In this document: piece after piece, positions 37,647 through 47,082 of the stretch
How the letters are laid out: every line of letters begins with the position of its first letter
Position numbering within the stretch: position 1 is the first letter of the stretch
Assembly: GCA_020850325.1 (NCBI GenBank)
Contig: JADZEW010000001.1
Coordinates: 124,001 to 188,000, forward strand
DNA: 64,000 bases
DNA from: Methanoregulaceae archaeon
GTDB taxonomy: Bacteria > Armatimonadota > Fimbriimonadia > Fimbriimonadales > Fimbriimonadaceae
Direction of reading: 5' to 3'
Translations under genes and position numbers: made by a program
The notes under the pieces: model-generated
The model's database searches: none
Seen by the model: the letters and a program-made list of their open reading frames with translations, nothing else
Told to the model about the DNA's origin: nothing

Positions 37647-39359
37647 ATGCGCGCGAAGATCGCGGTCGGATGGGTGTTTGCGGCCGCGTTGGCTCCAGGA
37701 ATCGCGGACGCTGAGCGCATCCTCCTTATCCCTCTCGATAGCCGCCCAGCGGCTGGCCATTTCGCCCAAATGATTGGCGCGATGGCCGACGTCACCGTCG
37801 AAATGCCGCCGCTCGACCTCCTCGGCCGATTCACGACCCCCGGCCAACCCGAGCGCTTGCTCGAGTGGCTACAGAATCAGGACTACGGCGACGTCACCGC
37901 AGTGATTCTCTCGACCGACATGATCGCGTACGGCGGGCTCATCGCATCCCGTACCGACCAGACCTCGCTCGAGCAGGCCACCCAGCGCATTCGAGCTCTG
38001 GTCGAACTCCGAAGAACCAAGCCCGGCGTCCGGTTCTACGGATTCTCGGCGATTACGCGTCTCACCCCGACAGCAACGAAGGCGACGGCTGGTTGGCGGC
38101 TCCAACTTGGCCGCTATGCGGAGATCAAGGAGCGGTATCGCCGCACACCTACCCCGGCGCTCCTCCAAAGCATGAGGAACTTGCTCGCCAAGATCCCGCC
38201 GCTCGAGATTCAACGTTACGACGCGGTTCGCGACCGAAACCACGAGTTGCAGAAGCTGCTGTTGCGGTTCACCGCGCAAGGCATCTTCGACTACATGGTC
38301 TTCGGCCAGGACGATGCCCAGCCCTTTGGCCCGCACATCCCCGAAACGCAGCGCCTTCGCTCTCTAACCAACCAACTGTCGGTTCCGGGGCGGGTCTACT
38401 TCTGCGAAGGCATCGACCAACACGCGAATGTGCTGCTCTCGCGGGCACTACTTCGAGCGCGCAACTGGCTACCCCGAATCCGCGTGGTGTTTTCCGACGA
38501 AGCGGGGCGCAAGCGGATCGCCGACTACGAATCCAAAACGGTGGACGAATCGCTCCGAGACCAGCTGTTCGCCAGTGGGGCACGCCCAACCGTCGCCAAT
38601 CAGGAGTACGACTACTCGCTCTACCTGAACGTCCCCAAGCGCGCCGAAACCCCGTTTAACAACTTCCTTGAGGACCTGACCAACGAGATCGACCAGGGCT
38701 TCCCGGTTGGCGTCGCCGATATCAATATCGCAAAGGACGGAACCGCAGATTCGGAACTCTTCGACGCACTCGATCAAAACCGACGCCTGGTGCGGCTTCT
38801 CTCCTATGCCGGTTGGAACACGGCGGGCAACACGATGGGTACCTCGATTCCCGCCGCGAACGTTTACCTGCTCGCCCGACGCACCCAAACCACGGCGCTT
38901 CGGCGCGAACTTGCGCTGCGCGAGTTCTTGCTCCATCGGATCGTCAACGACTTTGCTTACCACCGCTTCGTTCGTCCGCAGGCGTACCGCATCATTGACT
39001 CAAACCCCAAGGCGACGCGAGAGGAGACCTACGGACCGGCCTTCGATGAGGTCAATGACTTCGTTCGCGGCGAGTTAAGCCGGTACATCGCCGACACGTT
39101 CCGTGGGCAGTTCATGGGCCAGCGGTTCTTCGCCGGGTCCAAGCAGTACGAGATCACCGCGCTCGAGGATCTCCGAGTTTCGCTCCCTTGGCCCCGAGCC
39201 TACGAAGTGCGCATCGAGTTCAAGATGCAAGCCAGCGAGGTCACCAGCATCGGCAACGTGTCAATCCGGTGGCCCAGCCAGGCGGTGGAGCATGTCCTCC
39301 GCGTGGCTAGGCGCAGCGTTACGGACTTGGCGGCCGATTGGGTGGTGGAGCGCCCGTAA
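37647..39359 (+). CDS. DUF4127 family exported protein
   Basis: A 570-residue protein with a signal peptide (MRAKIAVGWVFAAALAPGIADA). The family landmarks are at once the RILLIPLDSRPAAGHF opening, VILSTDMIAYGGLIASR, YDYMVFGQDDAQPFGPH, GIDQHANVLLSRAL and the late YAGWNTAGNTMGTSI. Its function is unknown; conserved Asp, His and Asn blocks suggest a hydrolase-like active site, which is inference only. The 3' end overlaps the convergent STN-like gene 4 by 41 nt. Confidence 0.85.
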   Translation: MRAKIAVGWVFAAALAPGIADAERILLIPLDSRPAAGHFAQMIGAMADVTVEMPPLDLLGRFTTPGQPERLLEWLQNQDYGDVTAVILSTDMIAYGGLIASRTDQTSLEQATQRIRALVELRRTKPGVRFYGFSAITRLTPTATKATAGWRLQLGRYAEIKERYRRTPTPALLQSMRNLLAKIPPLEIQRYDAVRDRNHELQKLLLRFTAQGIFDYMVFGQDDAQPFGPHIPETQRLRSLTNQLSVPGRVYFCEGIDQHANVLLSRALLRARNWLPRIRVVFSDEAGRKRIADYESKTVDESLRDQLFASGARPTVANQEYDYSLYLNVPKRAETPFNNFLEDLTNEIDQGFPVGVADINIAKDGTADSELFDALDQNRRLVRLLSYAGWNTAGNTMGTSIPAANVYLLARRTQTTALRRELALREFLLHRIVNDFAYHRFVRPQAYRIIDSNPKATREETYGPAFDEVNDFVRGELSRYIADTFRGQFMGQRFFAGSKQYEITALEDLRVSLPWPRAYEVRIEFKMQASEVTSIGNVSIRWPSQAVEHVLRVARRSVTDLAADWVVERP

Positions 39360-41508
39360 AACTGCCGATGCGGATGTTCTTTGCTGCTTCCTTTCCGCGT
39401 TCGATCTGTTCTTTTGTTCGAGCCGGCAGCGTATCGAGCGTGTACTTGGTCTGCGGCTTTCGCAGGCTCCAATCGTCGAGATAGACCGGCCCGCGCGGGA
39501 TCGGTCCCGCGTTCAGCTGCATTCGAATCCGCTGCGAGTCCGCAATCAAGAACTCGCGGTAGCTCGGCGTCGAGAATCCCGGCGTGCCCGGCGGCACTCC
39601 CAAGCGGAAGCCCAGGTCACGAGGTGATACAAAATCGCCAAGACCCTGGCTGTCCACTGCGTAGAGCACCTCTTCATGCTCAATCCCGATCTCGAGCTGT
39701 GCTCGGCCGTCGATGCCGTTCGGGAAAGCCTCGGTCGACTCGCGGCTCATGATCGCCGGGACGCGAGGCCGATTTCCACCGCCGCCCATTTCCATGGCCA
39801 CCGTCATCATTCCCTCCCCAATGATCATGGGGCCAGTTGCACCCAGCAAGATGTCCTCAGCGACCGCGCGGGCCGCGGGCGGAAGCTGATTAACTGCTAG
39901 TCGCATGGATCCGTTTCGTGGGCGACGTGAGTTGGCCGGCATGTGGCCAAACAGCTTCAGATAGGGTCGGCGTTGGCCGTCATCCAACTGCCGAAACGCC
40001 GGGTAAGCGAGAGCCTTGATCCAGTGGCGGTCCAAGGAGGACAGCCCCCAAGCCCCGCTCATGGCCGTCGCGTAGCGGGCGGTGTCGTCAAGCCCGTGGC
40101 TGGACTCGATCAGCCGCTCGAGTTCTGCCCGATCGACTCGCTGACGGTCGGCCACCGCAAAGAGGCGAGGGTGAATGAGCCAACCGTGGTCGTCACCGCC
40201 GATCTGCAAGCCGAGGTTCGCTTGCGTCCAGAGAATCTTCGTGTTGAGTGAGTTCGAACCCGAGGCGAGCGCAAGTTGCCCAAGGGCCGAGTCAGGCACC
40301 GTCGCCATCAAGCCCTTGCCGGTCTTCTCGGCTAGACCCGTCAGCAGTTCACCGACCACCCAACTCAGCGGATCGGTCTTGGTTGGCTGAGAGAGCTTTT
40401 CGGCCAGCCCCGGGGGAACCGGCAGACGGCTGGAATTGGAGCTGATGCTGGTGGTTGCCCCTGCGCCCGCGCTGAACACCATGCGAACTTCCGCGCCGCC
40501 CATTTGCATGGTCTGAGCCTGACCAGCTCGCATCAGCGCGATCAAGGCCTGGGAGTCTGTGCCCAGAGTCACCGACTGGTCGGCCCCCGAGGGCGCAGAA
40601 CCTGCACCCACGGCTACCGGCGCAATCCAAGCCATCGGCTGGGCGACAATGTCACCCTGGGGATCAACCAAGAAAGCAGTGACGGAGAATCCTTCGCCGT
40701 CCGTCATGCGCTGGATGGATACGATGAGTTCGGCGATTCGCTGCACTGCGCCACGGTTCGCAAGGTCAGTAGATACACGTCGATCCGCGGGATTGCCGCC
40801 CGCCGCTTCCATCGCCGCGGCGACTCGATTCTGAATCGCAATGAACTGCTCGATCGAGGGCGCAGCGTTATAGGGGAGCGCCTTTTGCAGCGGATTGGGG
40901 GCCGTTGAGTAGACCAACCGCTTCCCCGGCATTACCGAAGCAAACGCCGAGGCGGGAATACGGCGCAACGCCTCGTGCAAAATGAGCGTGCCTGGTGATG
41001 CGCTGGAGGTCGACATGGTGCTGATCATCGAGGCCCCATCACCGATCTGCCGCCGAAGCTGCTCCCGCATTTCGAGGTCGCGCTTGATCCGTTCCTGAAC
41101 CGCACTATCCGACCAATCCTCGCGCTGCTTGTTCTGCTCCAGATACTTCTTGATCGCCTCGGCGACACGCGGCGTGCGGTCGCGAATCTCGGCATCGATG
41201 GCCTGGCGGACTCGGTTGTTTCCCCGCGTAAGGATGAGCGTGTCCTCGCGGCGATCCCATTCGGCGTCGGTGATCTTCAGCAGCCGCTCGAGGAACACCT
41301 TGGTGGGCATATCCTTGACCTCGATAAACAGCGGAATGCCGCGGACTGAGTTACCCGCTTCCAGTTTGATGCCGGTTTGGCGGCTCACTTCCGCCAACAC
41401 TTCGCCGACGGGCCGCGCACTAACCGACAGCGTAACCGTGTCGGCAGCCAACGCCGTCACCCCCGCCGCAGCAAGGGCCAGCGTGTAAAAAACTTTGCAT
41501 GTTCTCAT
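39319..41508 (-). CDS. Secreted STN-like domain protein, paralog 4 of 5 (unknown function)
   Basis: A 729-residue protein. Signal peptide (VFYTLALAAAGVTALAA), STN-like region (ARPVGEVLAEVSRQTGIKLEAG, VFLERLLKITDAEW, DTLILTRG), then VYSTAPNPLQKALPYN, DPLSWVVGELLTGLAEKTGKG, LFAVADRQRVDRAELERLI, and a final LPARTKEQIERGKEAAKN. The start is the ATG at 41508; TAAGGT lies 8 nt upstream. The last residues are Pro-rich. It follows paralog 5 by 55 nt on the same strand, so the pair is a recent-looking tandem duplication. Confidence 0.72.
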   Translation of the reverse strand: MRTCKVFYTLALAAAGVTALAADTVTLSVSARPVGEVLAEVSRQTGIKLEAGNSVRGIPLFIEVKDMPTKVFLERLLKITDAEWDRREDTLILTRGNNRVRQAIDAEIRDRTPRVAEAIKKYLEQNKQREDWSDSAVQERIKRDLEMREQLRRQIGDGASMISTMSTSSASPGTLILHEALRRIPASAFASVMPGKRLVYSTAPNPLQKALPYNAAPSIEQFIAIQNRVAAAMEAAGGNPADRRVSTDLANRGAVQRIAELIVSIQRMTDGEGFSVTAFLVDPQGDIVAQPMAWIAPVAVGAGSAPSGADQSVTLGTDSQALIALMRAGQAQTMQMGGAEVRMVFSAGAGATTSISSNSSRLPVPPGLAEKLSQPTKTDPLSWVVGELLTGLAEKTGKGLMATVPDSALGQLALASGSNSLNTKILWTQANLGLQIGGDDHGWLIHPRLFAVADRQRVDRAELERLIESSHGLDDTARYATAMSGAWGLSSLDRHWIKALAYPAFRQLDDGQRRPYLKLFGHMPANSRRPRNGSMRLAVNQLPPAARAVAEDILLGATGPMIIGEGMMTVAMEMGGGGNRPRVPAIMSRESTEAFPNGIDGRAQLEIGIEHEEVLYAVDSQGLGDFVSPRDLGFRLGVPPGTPGFSTPSYREFLIADSQRIRMQLNAGPIPRGPVYLDDWSLRKPQTKYTLDTLPARTKEQIERGKEAAKNIRIGSFTGAPPPNRPPSP

Positions 41509-41562
41509 TTGATGAAACCTTACCTCTTGTAACGTTTCAGTGGTTCCCAAGGCACCAAAGAG

Positions 41563-43581
41563 TCATTGACTGGGGCCTGCGGCTTTGCGACCAGCTTCGA
41601 TTTGGGCCTTGAACGCCTCGGGCAATCGGGGAGCGGTGTAAATTGTGCGTGGCTCCCGCAGTTTGTGCACCGACATGGATGCTGTGCCGTGCGGCGCTCG
41701 ACCCATCGTAAAGGTCATCACAATCTCGTCCGAATCGACGATTAACAGCTCCGGCGGAGCCCCCTGCCCCAACTGCCCATACTCGAAGGGCGTCAGAACC
41801 CGGTCAGGTTGACCATCTCGAACTAGGGAAAGGAGACTCGATCGACTTCGGCTCACTTCAATAAAGACTCGATCGTCGAGGCCGTACCCCAATAACTCAG
41901 TAGTTTCCCGCCGTGAAATCTCGTTCGGAGTCCGCCCTTCAACGAGTTCGTAGCCGATACTCGAAGCCGACCTCTGCAGGATTCGGTCCAAGTTCGACTT
42001 CACGGTGCGGGGCACCGAACTCAGGGCAAGTCGCACGGTCACGCCCGGACCTGCTCCCCATGCACGACTGGGCAAGGCATCGAGCACTCTCAAGTAGTCT
42101 CGGATGCTAGAGAGACTACGCTGCACCTGATGCTCAAGCAAGTCGAGCCACAGGAAATCCACAGCCCCGGATACCCAGTGGGGTGCCATTGTCGATGCAT
42201 ACCGAGCGATTTCGCGCAGGGTCGGCGAATGAAGTAGGCGTTCAAGCGCTGTTCGATCGGCGAACCCATCCGCGGCTGACACGAAGCTCCGGGGACGGAT
42301 CAACCAACCATGTTCGTCCTTCGTAAAGCTCACCGTGGTGTAGCTCTGCCATAGGGCGGTTAGTGGAATCTCCCCTTTGCCACTGCTTTGCGACAGCCTC
42401 GATAAGAGCGAATCAGGGACCATCGCGATCAGTTGGCTCTTCGTCTGCTCCGCCAGCCCGTCGAGGACGTCGGCCACGATGTAGCTCAGCGGATCGACCT
42501 TGGTGGGCACGCGCAGGACTTGCTTGAGGGATTCCGACGTGCACCCATCGAACACTCCTCCGCCCAAGACGTTTCTCTGAAACTCAGGGCGATAACGCAT
42601 CGGAAGGCGAGACTGGTAAGCGATCAAGCTGCGTCCAAACTCGGCGGAGTTAGCGCTGAGTCTGACCGTGCCAGCTGGAAAACTGCCGATCGTGATGCTC
42701 GAAGGTTGGGGGGAAACGGTCGTGGCAAAGGACGAGGTCGCCACAATCTCCCCAGCCGAGCCCACTACGTACGCTGTAAACGTGAACGAGGTCTGCTCAT
42801 AACGTTCAACCCGAACGATCAGGCGGTCAGCTGGTGGCCGAGCGGGTGGTGCCGCCTCATCCCGGCCGTTCTTCCCCATAAAGCGCACGCCCGCCTTGAC
42901 CAAGCGGCGATGGAGGTCCTGTTCCAGCCGCGCCGCCGTTCCTGGGGCCTCCGGCCGATAAGGGAGCGCAACCTGCAGAGCATTGGGGCGGGTCGAAAAG
43001 ACGAGGCTGGAGTTGGCGGGAATGGCAGTGAACGTCGTACTCGGCACCCGCTCAAGGAACTCCTTGATAACGAGGTGGTAGGGTGTTTCGCTCTCAATGT
43101 GAAAGGAGAACTCAGTGACTTCCCGCTTGTGATGGGCATCCCGCCGAGCGATGATCTTCCGCGCGCGTTGCTCCAGAGCATCTTCTGACCAGTCCAGCGA
43201 AAGCTTGGCCGACTTCAAGTAGTCCCCGATACGCTGGTCAAGACGCTGGGCGAAGGCACGAGCTTCGGCTGCTCGGGCCGCCTTCAGCGGCCCGGCTTTC
43301 GACAGCACAACCTGCTTCCCTTCTTCGAGCCACTCCGTCCCGGTCGCATCGAGCAGCCGTTTCAACAACACGCTCACCGGCATCTCCTTGACCGAGATGA
43401 ACACCGGCAGGCCAGCGGCTGAGCGTGCCGCTCCTAACGGCAACTTCGTCTGTCGGGCGACCTCCGAGATCACGTCGCCGAGCGGCCTTGCCATCATGTG
43501 CAACGTGACCGTGTCCTCAGCGCGAGCAACGCTGGCCCCGAGGAGTAGGAGCAGAAAGACGCACATCCGTTTTGGTCGCAT
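41563..43581 (-). CDS. Secreted STN-like domain protein, paralog 5 of 5 (unknown function)
   Basis: A 672-residue protein with signal peptide (MCVFLLLLLGASVARA) and STN-like region (ARPLGDVISEVARQTKLPLGAA, VLLKRLLDATGTEW, KQVVLSKAG), followed by VFSTRPNALQVALPYR, VDPLSYIVADVLDGLAEQT, SAADGFADRTALERLL and LPEAFKAQIEAGRKAAG. It is closest to paralog 4. The ATG at 43581 is preceded by GGTGGAG, so unlike paralog 1 it is leadered. It is divergent from the DUF2207 gene. Confidence 0.72.
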   Translation of the reverse strand: MRPKRMCVFLLLLLGASVARAEDTVTLHMMARPLGDVISEVARQTKLPLGAARSAAGLPVFISVKEMPVSVLLKRLLDATGTEWLEEGKQVVLSKAGPLKAARAAEARAFAQRLDQRIGDYLKSAKLSLDWSEDALEQRARKIIARRDAHHKREVTEFSFHIESETPYHLVIKEFLERVPSTTFTAIPANSSLVFSTRPNALQVALPYRPEAPGTAARLEQDLHRRLVKAGVRFMGKNGRDEAAPPARPPADRLIVRVERYEQTSFTFTAYVVGSAGEIVATSSFATTVSPQPSSITIGSFPAGTVRLSANSAEFGRSLIAYQSRLPMRYRPEFQRNVLGGGVFDGCTSESLKQVLRVPTKVDPLSYIVADVLDGLAEQTKSQLIAMVPDSLLSRLSQSSGKGEIPLTALWQSYTTVSFTKDEHGWLIRPRSFVSAADGFADRTALERLLHSPTLREIARYASTMAPHWVSGAVDFLWLDLLEHQVQRSLSSIRDYLRVLDALPSRAWGAGPGVTVRLALSSVPRTVKSNLDRILQRSASSIGYELVEGRTPNEISRRETTELLGYGLDDRVFIEVSRSRSSLLSLVRDGQPDRVLTPFEYGQLGQGAPPELLIVDSDEIVMTFTMGRAPHGTASMSVHKLREPRTIYTAPRLPEAFKAQIEAGRKAAGPSQ

Positions 43582-43659
43582 GATCACTCCACCACCTTTG
43601 TAACACATTTGCCCGCGTTCGGTTACCACGAAGTTCGTTCCCGCTGCGTCTTCTCTGGT

Positions 43660-45444
43660 ATGCGGCTCTGGTGGGTTGTTCTAATCGCGTTCTGTGCCTC
43701 GTTCGTGGGTGCGCAGCCGTACGTCATCGAGCGGTTCGATGTGGAGATGACGCTGTCGGCCAAAGCAGAGCTCGAAGTCACCGAGCGCATCCAGGTTGTC
43801 TTCAACGAATCCCGCCGCGGCATCTTCCGCGATATCCCGGTTCACTACGAGAACCGTCACGGCCTCACGCGCAGCTTGTTCATCGATAGCGTCTCGGTGG
43901 CCGATCAGAACGGGGCTGGCGAGACCACCAAGCTCACCCGCGAGGGAGAAGGAATCCGCATTCGCATCGGCGACGAAGACGTCTTCCTCGTCCCCGGCAC
44001 ACGCAAGACCTACGTCATTCGATACCGATGCCGCGGCATGATGAACTGGTTTGAGCAGAACGAGGGTTGGGCGCCCAGTGCGCAGCTTTACTGGAACGTC
44101 ACCGGCGATCGGTGGGACACGACGATCCAGGCATCTTCATTGAAGGTCAACTTCCCCGAAAGCGAAGGGGGTAAGGACCTGCGCGCGCGCGTCTTTGTGG
44201 GTCCCTACGGCTCCGTGCTTAACCAGATCCTCAACAAAGTTGGCGGACCGGTTGAGGATCATGCAACCGGCACCCGAATGACGCTCGGCAACCGCGAGTT
44301 CAAAGCCGAGCGACTCACTCCCCTCGGCGCGTACGAGGGCTTCACGATCGTCCTCGACATGCCTTATGACGCGATTACCAAACCCAGCCTGATGGAAGCG
44401 GCCCTCATGAACCTGAGTGGCATGTGGGGCTTGCTGATCCCCTTCATCGTCTTGCCGCTTGGGCTGATTGCTTGGTGGAAGTACGGCCGCGACCCCGCTG
44501 CGGGAGTCATGGTCGTCGCCTATGATCCGCCCGACGACCTCAGCGGCCCGGAAGCCGGAACCCTGCTCGATGAAACGGTCGACAAGCGCGACATCTCCGC
44601 CGCGTTCTTCAGCTTGGCCATCAAGGGACACCTGACCATCCACCCAGTGGAGGAAGGCATGATCTTCAAGCGGCGCACCGCCGAGCTACGGCTGACGGAA
44701 AAGGCAGAGACCCTTGGCCTCGACCAGCTAGAGCGGCAGCTGTTGGGATATCTCAAGAAGGGCGGCAAGGTCATCGACGAAACCGACTTGCGCCACGATG
44801 TCGCCCCGAACCTCATGACCCTGAAGAATACGCTCTACGGCATGCTCGTCCAGCGGGGTTACTATCGGCACAGCCCCGATTCGGCGCGCGGCATTACCTT
44901 CGGGTGCGGATGCGGAACCGTTATTGCGACGGGCATTCTCTTCACCATCCTGAATCCGTTCGGCAGTCCCATTCCCTCGCTCATCGGCGGAGTGATCGGC
45001 ATGGCGATCGTGCTCTTCTTCGCCTCGCACATGCCGAAACGCACTTTCGTCGGGGCTCGCGCTCACGACCAGGTCAAGGGCTTCGAGGAGTTCATGCGAC
45101 GAGCAGAAGGCGACGAGTTGAACTGGATGGCCGAGCATCACCCCGATATGGCGATGTTCGAGAAGTACCTTCCCCACGCGATAGCCTTCGGACTTGCCCG
45201 CGAGTGGGCCAAGCGGTTCGAGGGCGTGCTTGAAGCGATGCCGGATTGGTACGTGACCAGCGGACATATGCACTTCAACTCCATCCACTTCTCGCGCGAC
45301 ATCGTTTCGATTTCCGATTCGATTGGTTCTGCGGCAGCTACGCCGCCGCGCAGCGAAGGCGGATCCGGCGGCGGCTCGGGCTTCTCTTCAGGCGGCGGCT
45401 TCAGCGGCGGCGGATTCGGTGGCGGGGGAGGCGGCAGCTGGTGA
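43660..45444 (+). CDS. DUF2207 family membrane protein
   Basis: A 594-residue protein. Signal peptide, then an extracytoplasmic beta domain with the family blocks ERIQVVFNESRRGIFRDIPVHY and TYVIRYRCRGMMNWF, a transmembrane helix near residue 255 (GLLIPFIVLPLGLIAWW), a cytoplasmic stretch (VVAYDPPDDLSGPEAGTLLDE), a double hydrophobic segment near 425-470, and a Gly/Ser-rich tail ending GGGGGGSW. The tail is typical of DUF2207/TPM-type proteins. Function is unknown. The start is at 43660, before the signal peptide; no clear ribosome site. Confidence 0.82.
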   Translation: MRLWWVVLIAFCASFVGAQPYVIERFDVEMTLSAKAELEVTERIQVVFNESRRGIFRDIPVHYENRHGLTRSLFIDSVSVADQNGAGETTKLTREGEGIRIRIGDEDVFLVPGTRKTYVIRYRCRGMMNWFEQNEGWAPSAQLYWNVTGDRWDTTIQASSLKVNFPESEGGKDLRARVFVGPYGSVLNQILNKVGGPVEDHATGTRMTLGNREFKAERLTPLGAYEGFTIVLDMPYDAITKPSLMEAALMNLSGMWGLLIPFIVLPLGLIAWWKYGRDPAAGVMVVAYDPPDDLSGPEAGTLLDETVDKRDISAAFFSLAIKGHLTIHPVEEGMIFKRRTAELRLTEKAETLGLDQLERQLLGYLKKGGKVIDETDLRHDVAPNLMTLKNTLYGMLVQRGYYRHSPDSARGITFGCGCGTVIATGILFTILNPFGSPIPSLIGGVIGMAIVLFFASHMPKRTFVGARAHDQVKGFEEFMRRAEGDELNWMAEHHPDMAMFEKYLPHAIAFGLAREWAKRFEGVLEAMPDWYVTSGHMHFNSIHFSRDIVSISDSIGSAAATPPRSEGGSGGGSGFSSGGGFSGGGFGGGGGGSW

Positions 45445-45481
45445 CCCTCGGCGGTTCCATCACGTAGAACGTGGTGGCCCC

Positions 45482-46684
45482 ATGATCTTAGCCAACCTCC
45501 TTGCCGCCCTTCAAAGTCTCCGCGAGCAGCGTGGGCGGGCGGTTCTCTCCAGCTTGGGGGTGACGGTCGGGGCCACTGCTATCTTGCTCTTGGTCAGTAT
45601 TGCCAAGGGCGTTCAGGAAGACGTCACCCGAGAGGTGCGTGACATCGGCGTCAACATCCTCGTCGTCCTGCCCGGACGAATCGAGGATGGGACGTTTAAT
45701 CCCAACATCGGCGGCCAGAGCTTCCTCAAGGAGTCGCAAGCCCAGCGACTGCGTCAGGAACCCGGCGTGGTTCGAGCAGCGACGCTGACCTTCGCCGGGG
45801 GAGGCGTTCGAGTTGGCGAGAAGGAGGCGTATCCCGTCACCATCGCCGCCAGCCCGGAGTGGTTCGCCATGCATCGACTCAGCCTCTCGGAGGGTGCAGT
45901 TTACGATGCGTCGAACTCAGATGAAGACGTCACCGTGCTGGGATCACTCGCGAAGGAGCAGCTCTTCGGATCCGAATCCGCGATCGGCAAAGAGGTCGAG
46001 ATCAACGGCCGGAACTACCGGGTCGTTGGCGTAAGCCAAGAGAAGCGCAAGGGTGCCAATCAGGGGCTGTTCTCGATGTTCGGGTTTGAGAACGTCGTGT
46101 ACGTCCCCTTCGAGCGTCTGCAAGCGCTGAACCCAACCATGCAGATCGACCGCATCATGGTGCAGTCCGACCCCAACGCTGAGCCCAAGGCGTTGAAGCA
46201 GGGACTCGAGGACGCGCTAGGCGAAACGCTCGACCGCCAACAATACTCTGTGCTGACCCAAGACGAACTGCTCGGGTTGGTCTACAAGATCATGGGGATT
46301 CTGACGTGGCTGCTCACCGGACTCACTTCGATCGCGCTGTTCGTTGGGGGCGTCGGGGTGCTGACGGTGATGCTCATGTCGGTCAATGAGCGATCGCGTG
46401 AGATCGGCATCCGCAAGACTGTGGGGGCACGACGGAAAGACGTGTTCGTACAGTTCCTTGCCGAAGCGCTGGTGCTGACGATCGCAGGCGGGCTCGTTGG
46501 GCTCGTCTTGTCGTCGGCGGTTTGCTACGCGTTGGCCGCGTTCACGCCGATCAAGCCGCTCATGACCGTCGGCACCGTCTTGCTCGCCCTCGGCGTCTGC
46601 ACGGGCGTGGGTGTCGTTTTCGGCGTCGTTCCTGCGATGCGCGCCGCACGGAAGGACCCGGTGACAGCGCTGCGCTGGGAATAG
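45482..46684 (+). CDS. ABC transporter permease, MacB/FtsX type
   Basis: A 400-residue permease: N-terminal helix (LSSLGVTVGATAILLLVSIAKG), a periplasmic MacB-PCD domain of about 230 residues, then three helices of the FtsX domain (GILTWLLTGLTSIALFVGGVGVLTVMLMSVNERSREIGIRKTVGAR spread over helix and coupling loop). Such permeases act as mechanotransmitters for lipoprotein, peptide or toxin handling. No ATPase subunit or membrane-fusion protein is adjacent, so its partners are elsewhere. GGTGG precedes the ATG. It ends 1 nt before the convergent pilin stop. Confidence 0.88.
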   Translation: MILANLLAALQSLREQRGRAVLSSLGVTVGATAILLLVSIAKGVQEDVTREVRDIGVNILVVLPGRIEDGTFNPNIGGQSFLKESQAQRLRQEPGVVRAATLTFAGGGVRVGEKEAYPVTIAASPEWFAMHRLSLSEGAVYDASNSDEDVTVLGSLAKEQLFGSESAIGKEVEINGRNYRVVGVSQEKRKGANQGLFSMFGFENVVYVPFERLQALNPTMQIDRIMVQSDPNAEPKALKQGLEDALGETLDRQQYSVLTQDELLGLVYKIMGILTWLLTGLTSIALFVGGVGVLTVMLMSVNERSREIGIRKTVGARRKDVFVQFLAEALVLTIAGGLVGLVLSSAVCYALAAFTPIKPLMTVGTVLLALGVCTGVGVVFGVVPAMRAARKDPVTALRWE

Positions 46685-46685
46685 C

Positions 46686-47024
46686 CTACGGCAAGACGTG
46701 CGGGTAGATTCCGCCGACTTGCGAGCACGTCGGATCGGTCCCGATCACATTCACAGTATAGGTTCCGTTGGCGGGACAAGACGGCGCCCGACGAAGATAG
46801 GTCGGCGTGATGTCATTCATGTCGCACGGATCGCCGTTGTTCAGGCTAAGCTCTCCGGCCCGCATCTCCTTGGCCTCGTCGATCTTCTTCAGATTCGATA
46901 AGCACGTGCGGTGGCGCGAGACTTCACGAGACTGTAAGAATTGGGGTACGGCGACGCTCATAAGCACCCCAATGATCAATACGACGATCATGATTTCAAC
47001 GAGCGTAAATCCACGCTTCTTCAT
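46686..47024 (-). CDS. Type IV pilin-like protein
   Basis: A 112-residue protein with a textbook prepilin leader: MKKRG/FTLVEIMIVVLIIGVLMSVAVPQF, cleavage after Gly5, Glu at mature position 5. The mature part is short and has four Cys (RTCLS, DPCD, PSCP, PTCS), probably two disulfides. GAGGGG is placed before the ATG at 47024. It is an orphan: no pilus assembly or prepilin peptidase gene is near. It could be a minor pilin, a pseudopilin or a competence pilin. Confidence 0.85.
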   Translation of the reverse strand: MKKRGFTLVEIMIVVLIIGVLMSVAVPQFLQSREVSRHRTCLSNLKKIDEAKEMRAGELSLNNGDPCDMNDITPTYLRRAPSCPANGTYTVNVIGTDPTCSQVGGIYPHVLP

Positions 47025-47082
47025 TGTTCGAACCCCTCGAAAGAGTTGTTCCATGAGTGGCGTCGAAATCGGGTGGGACGAA

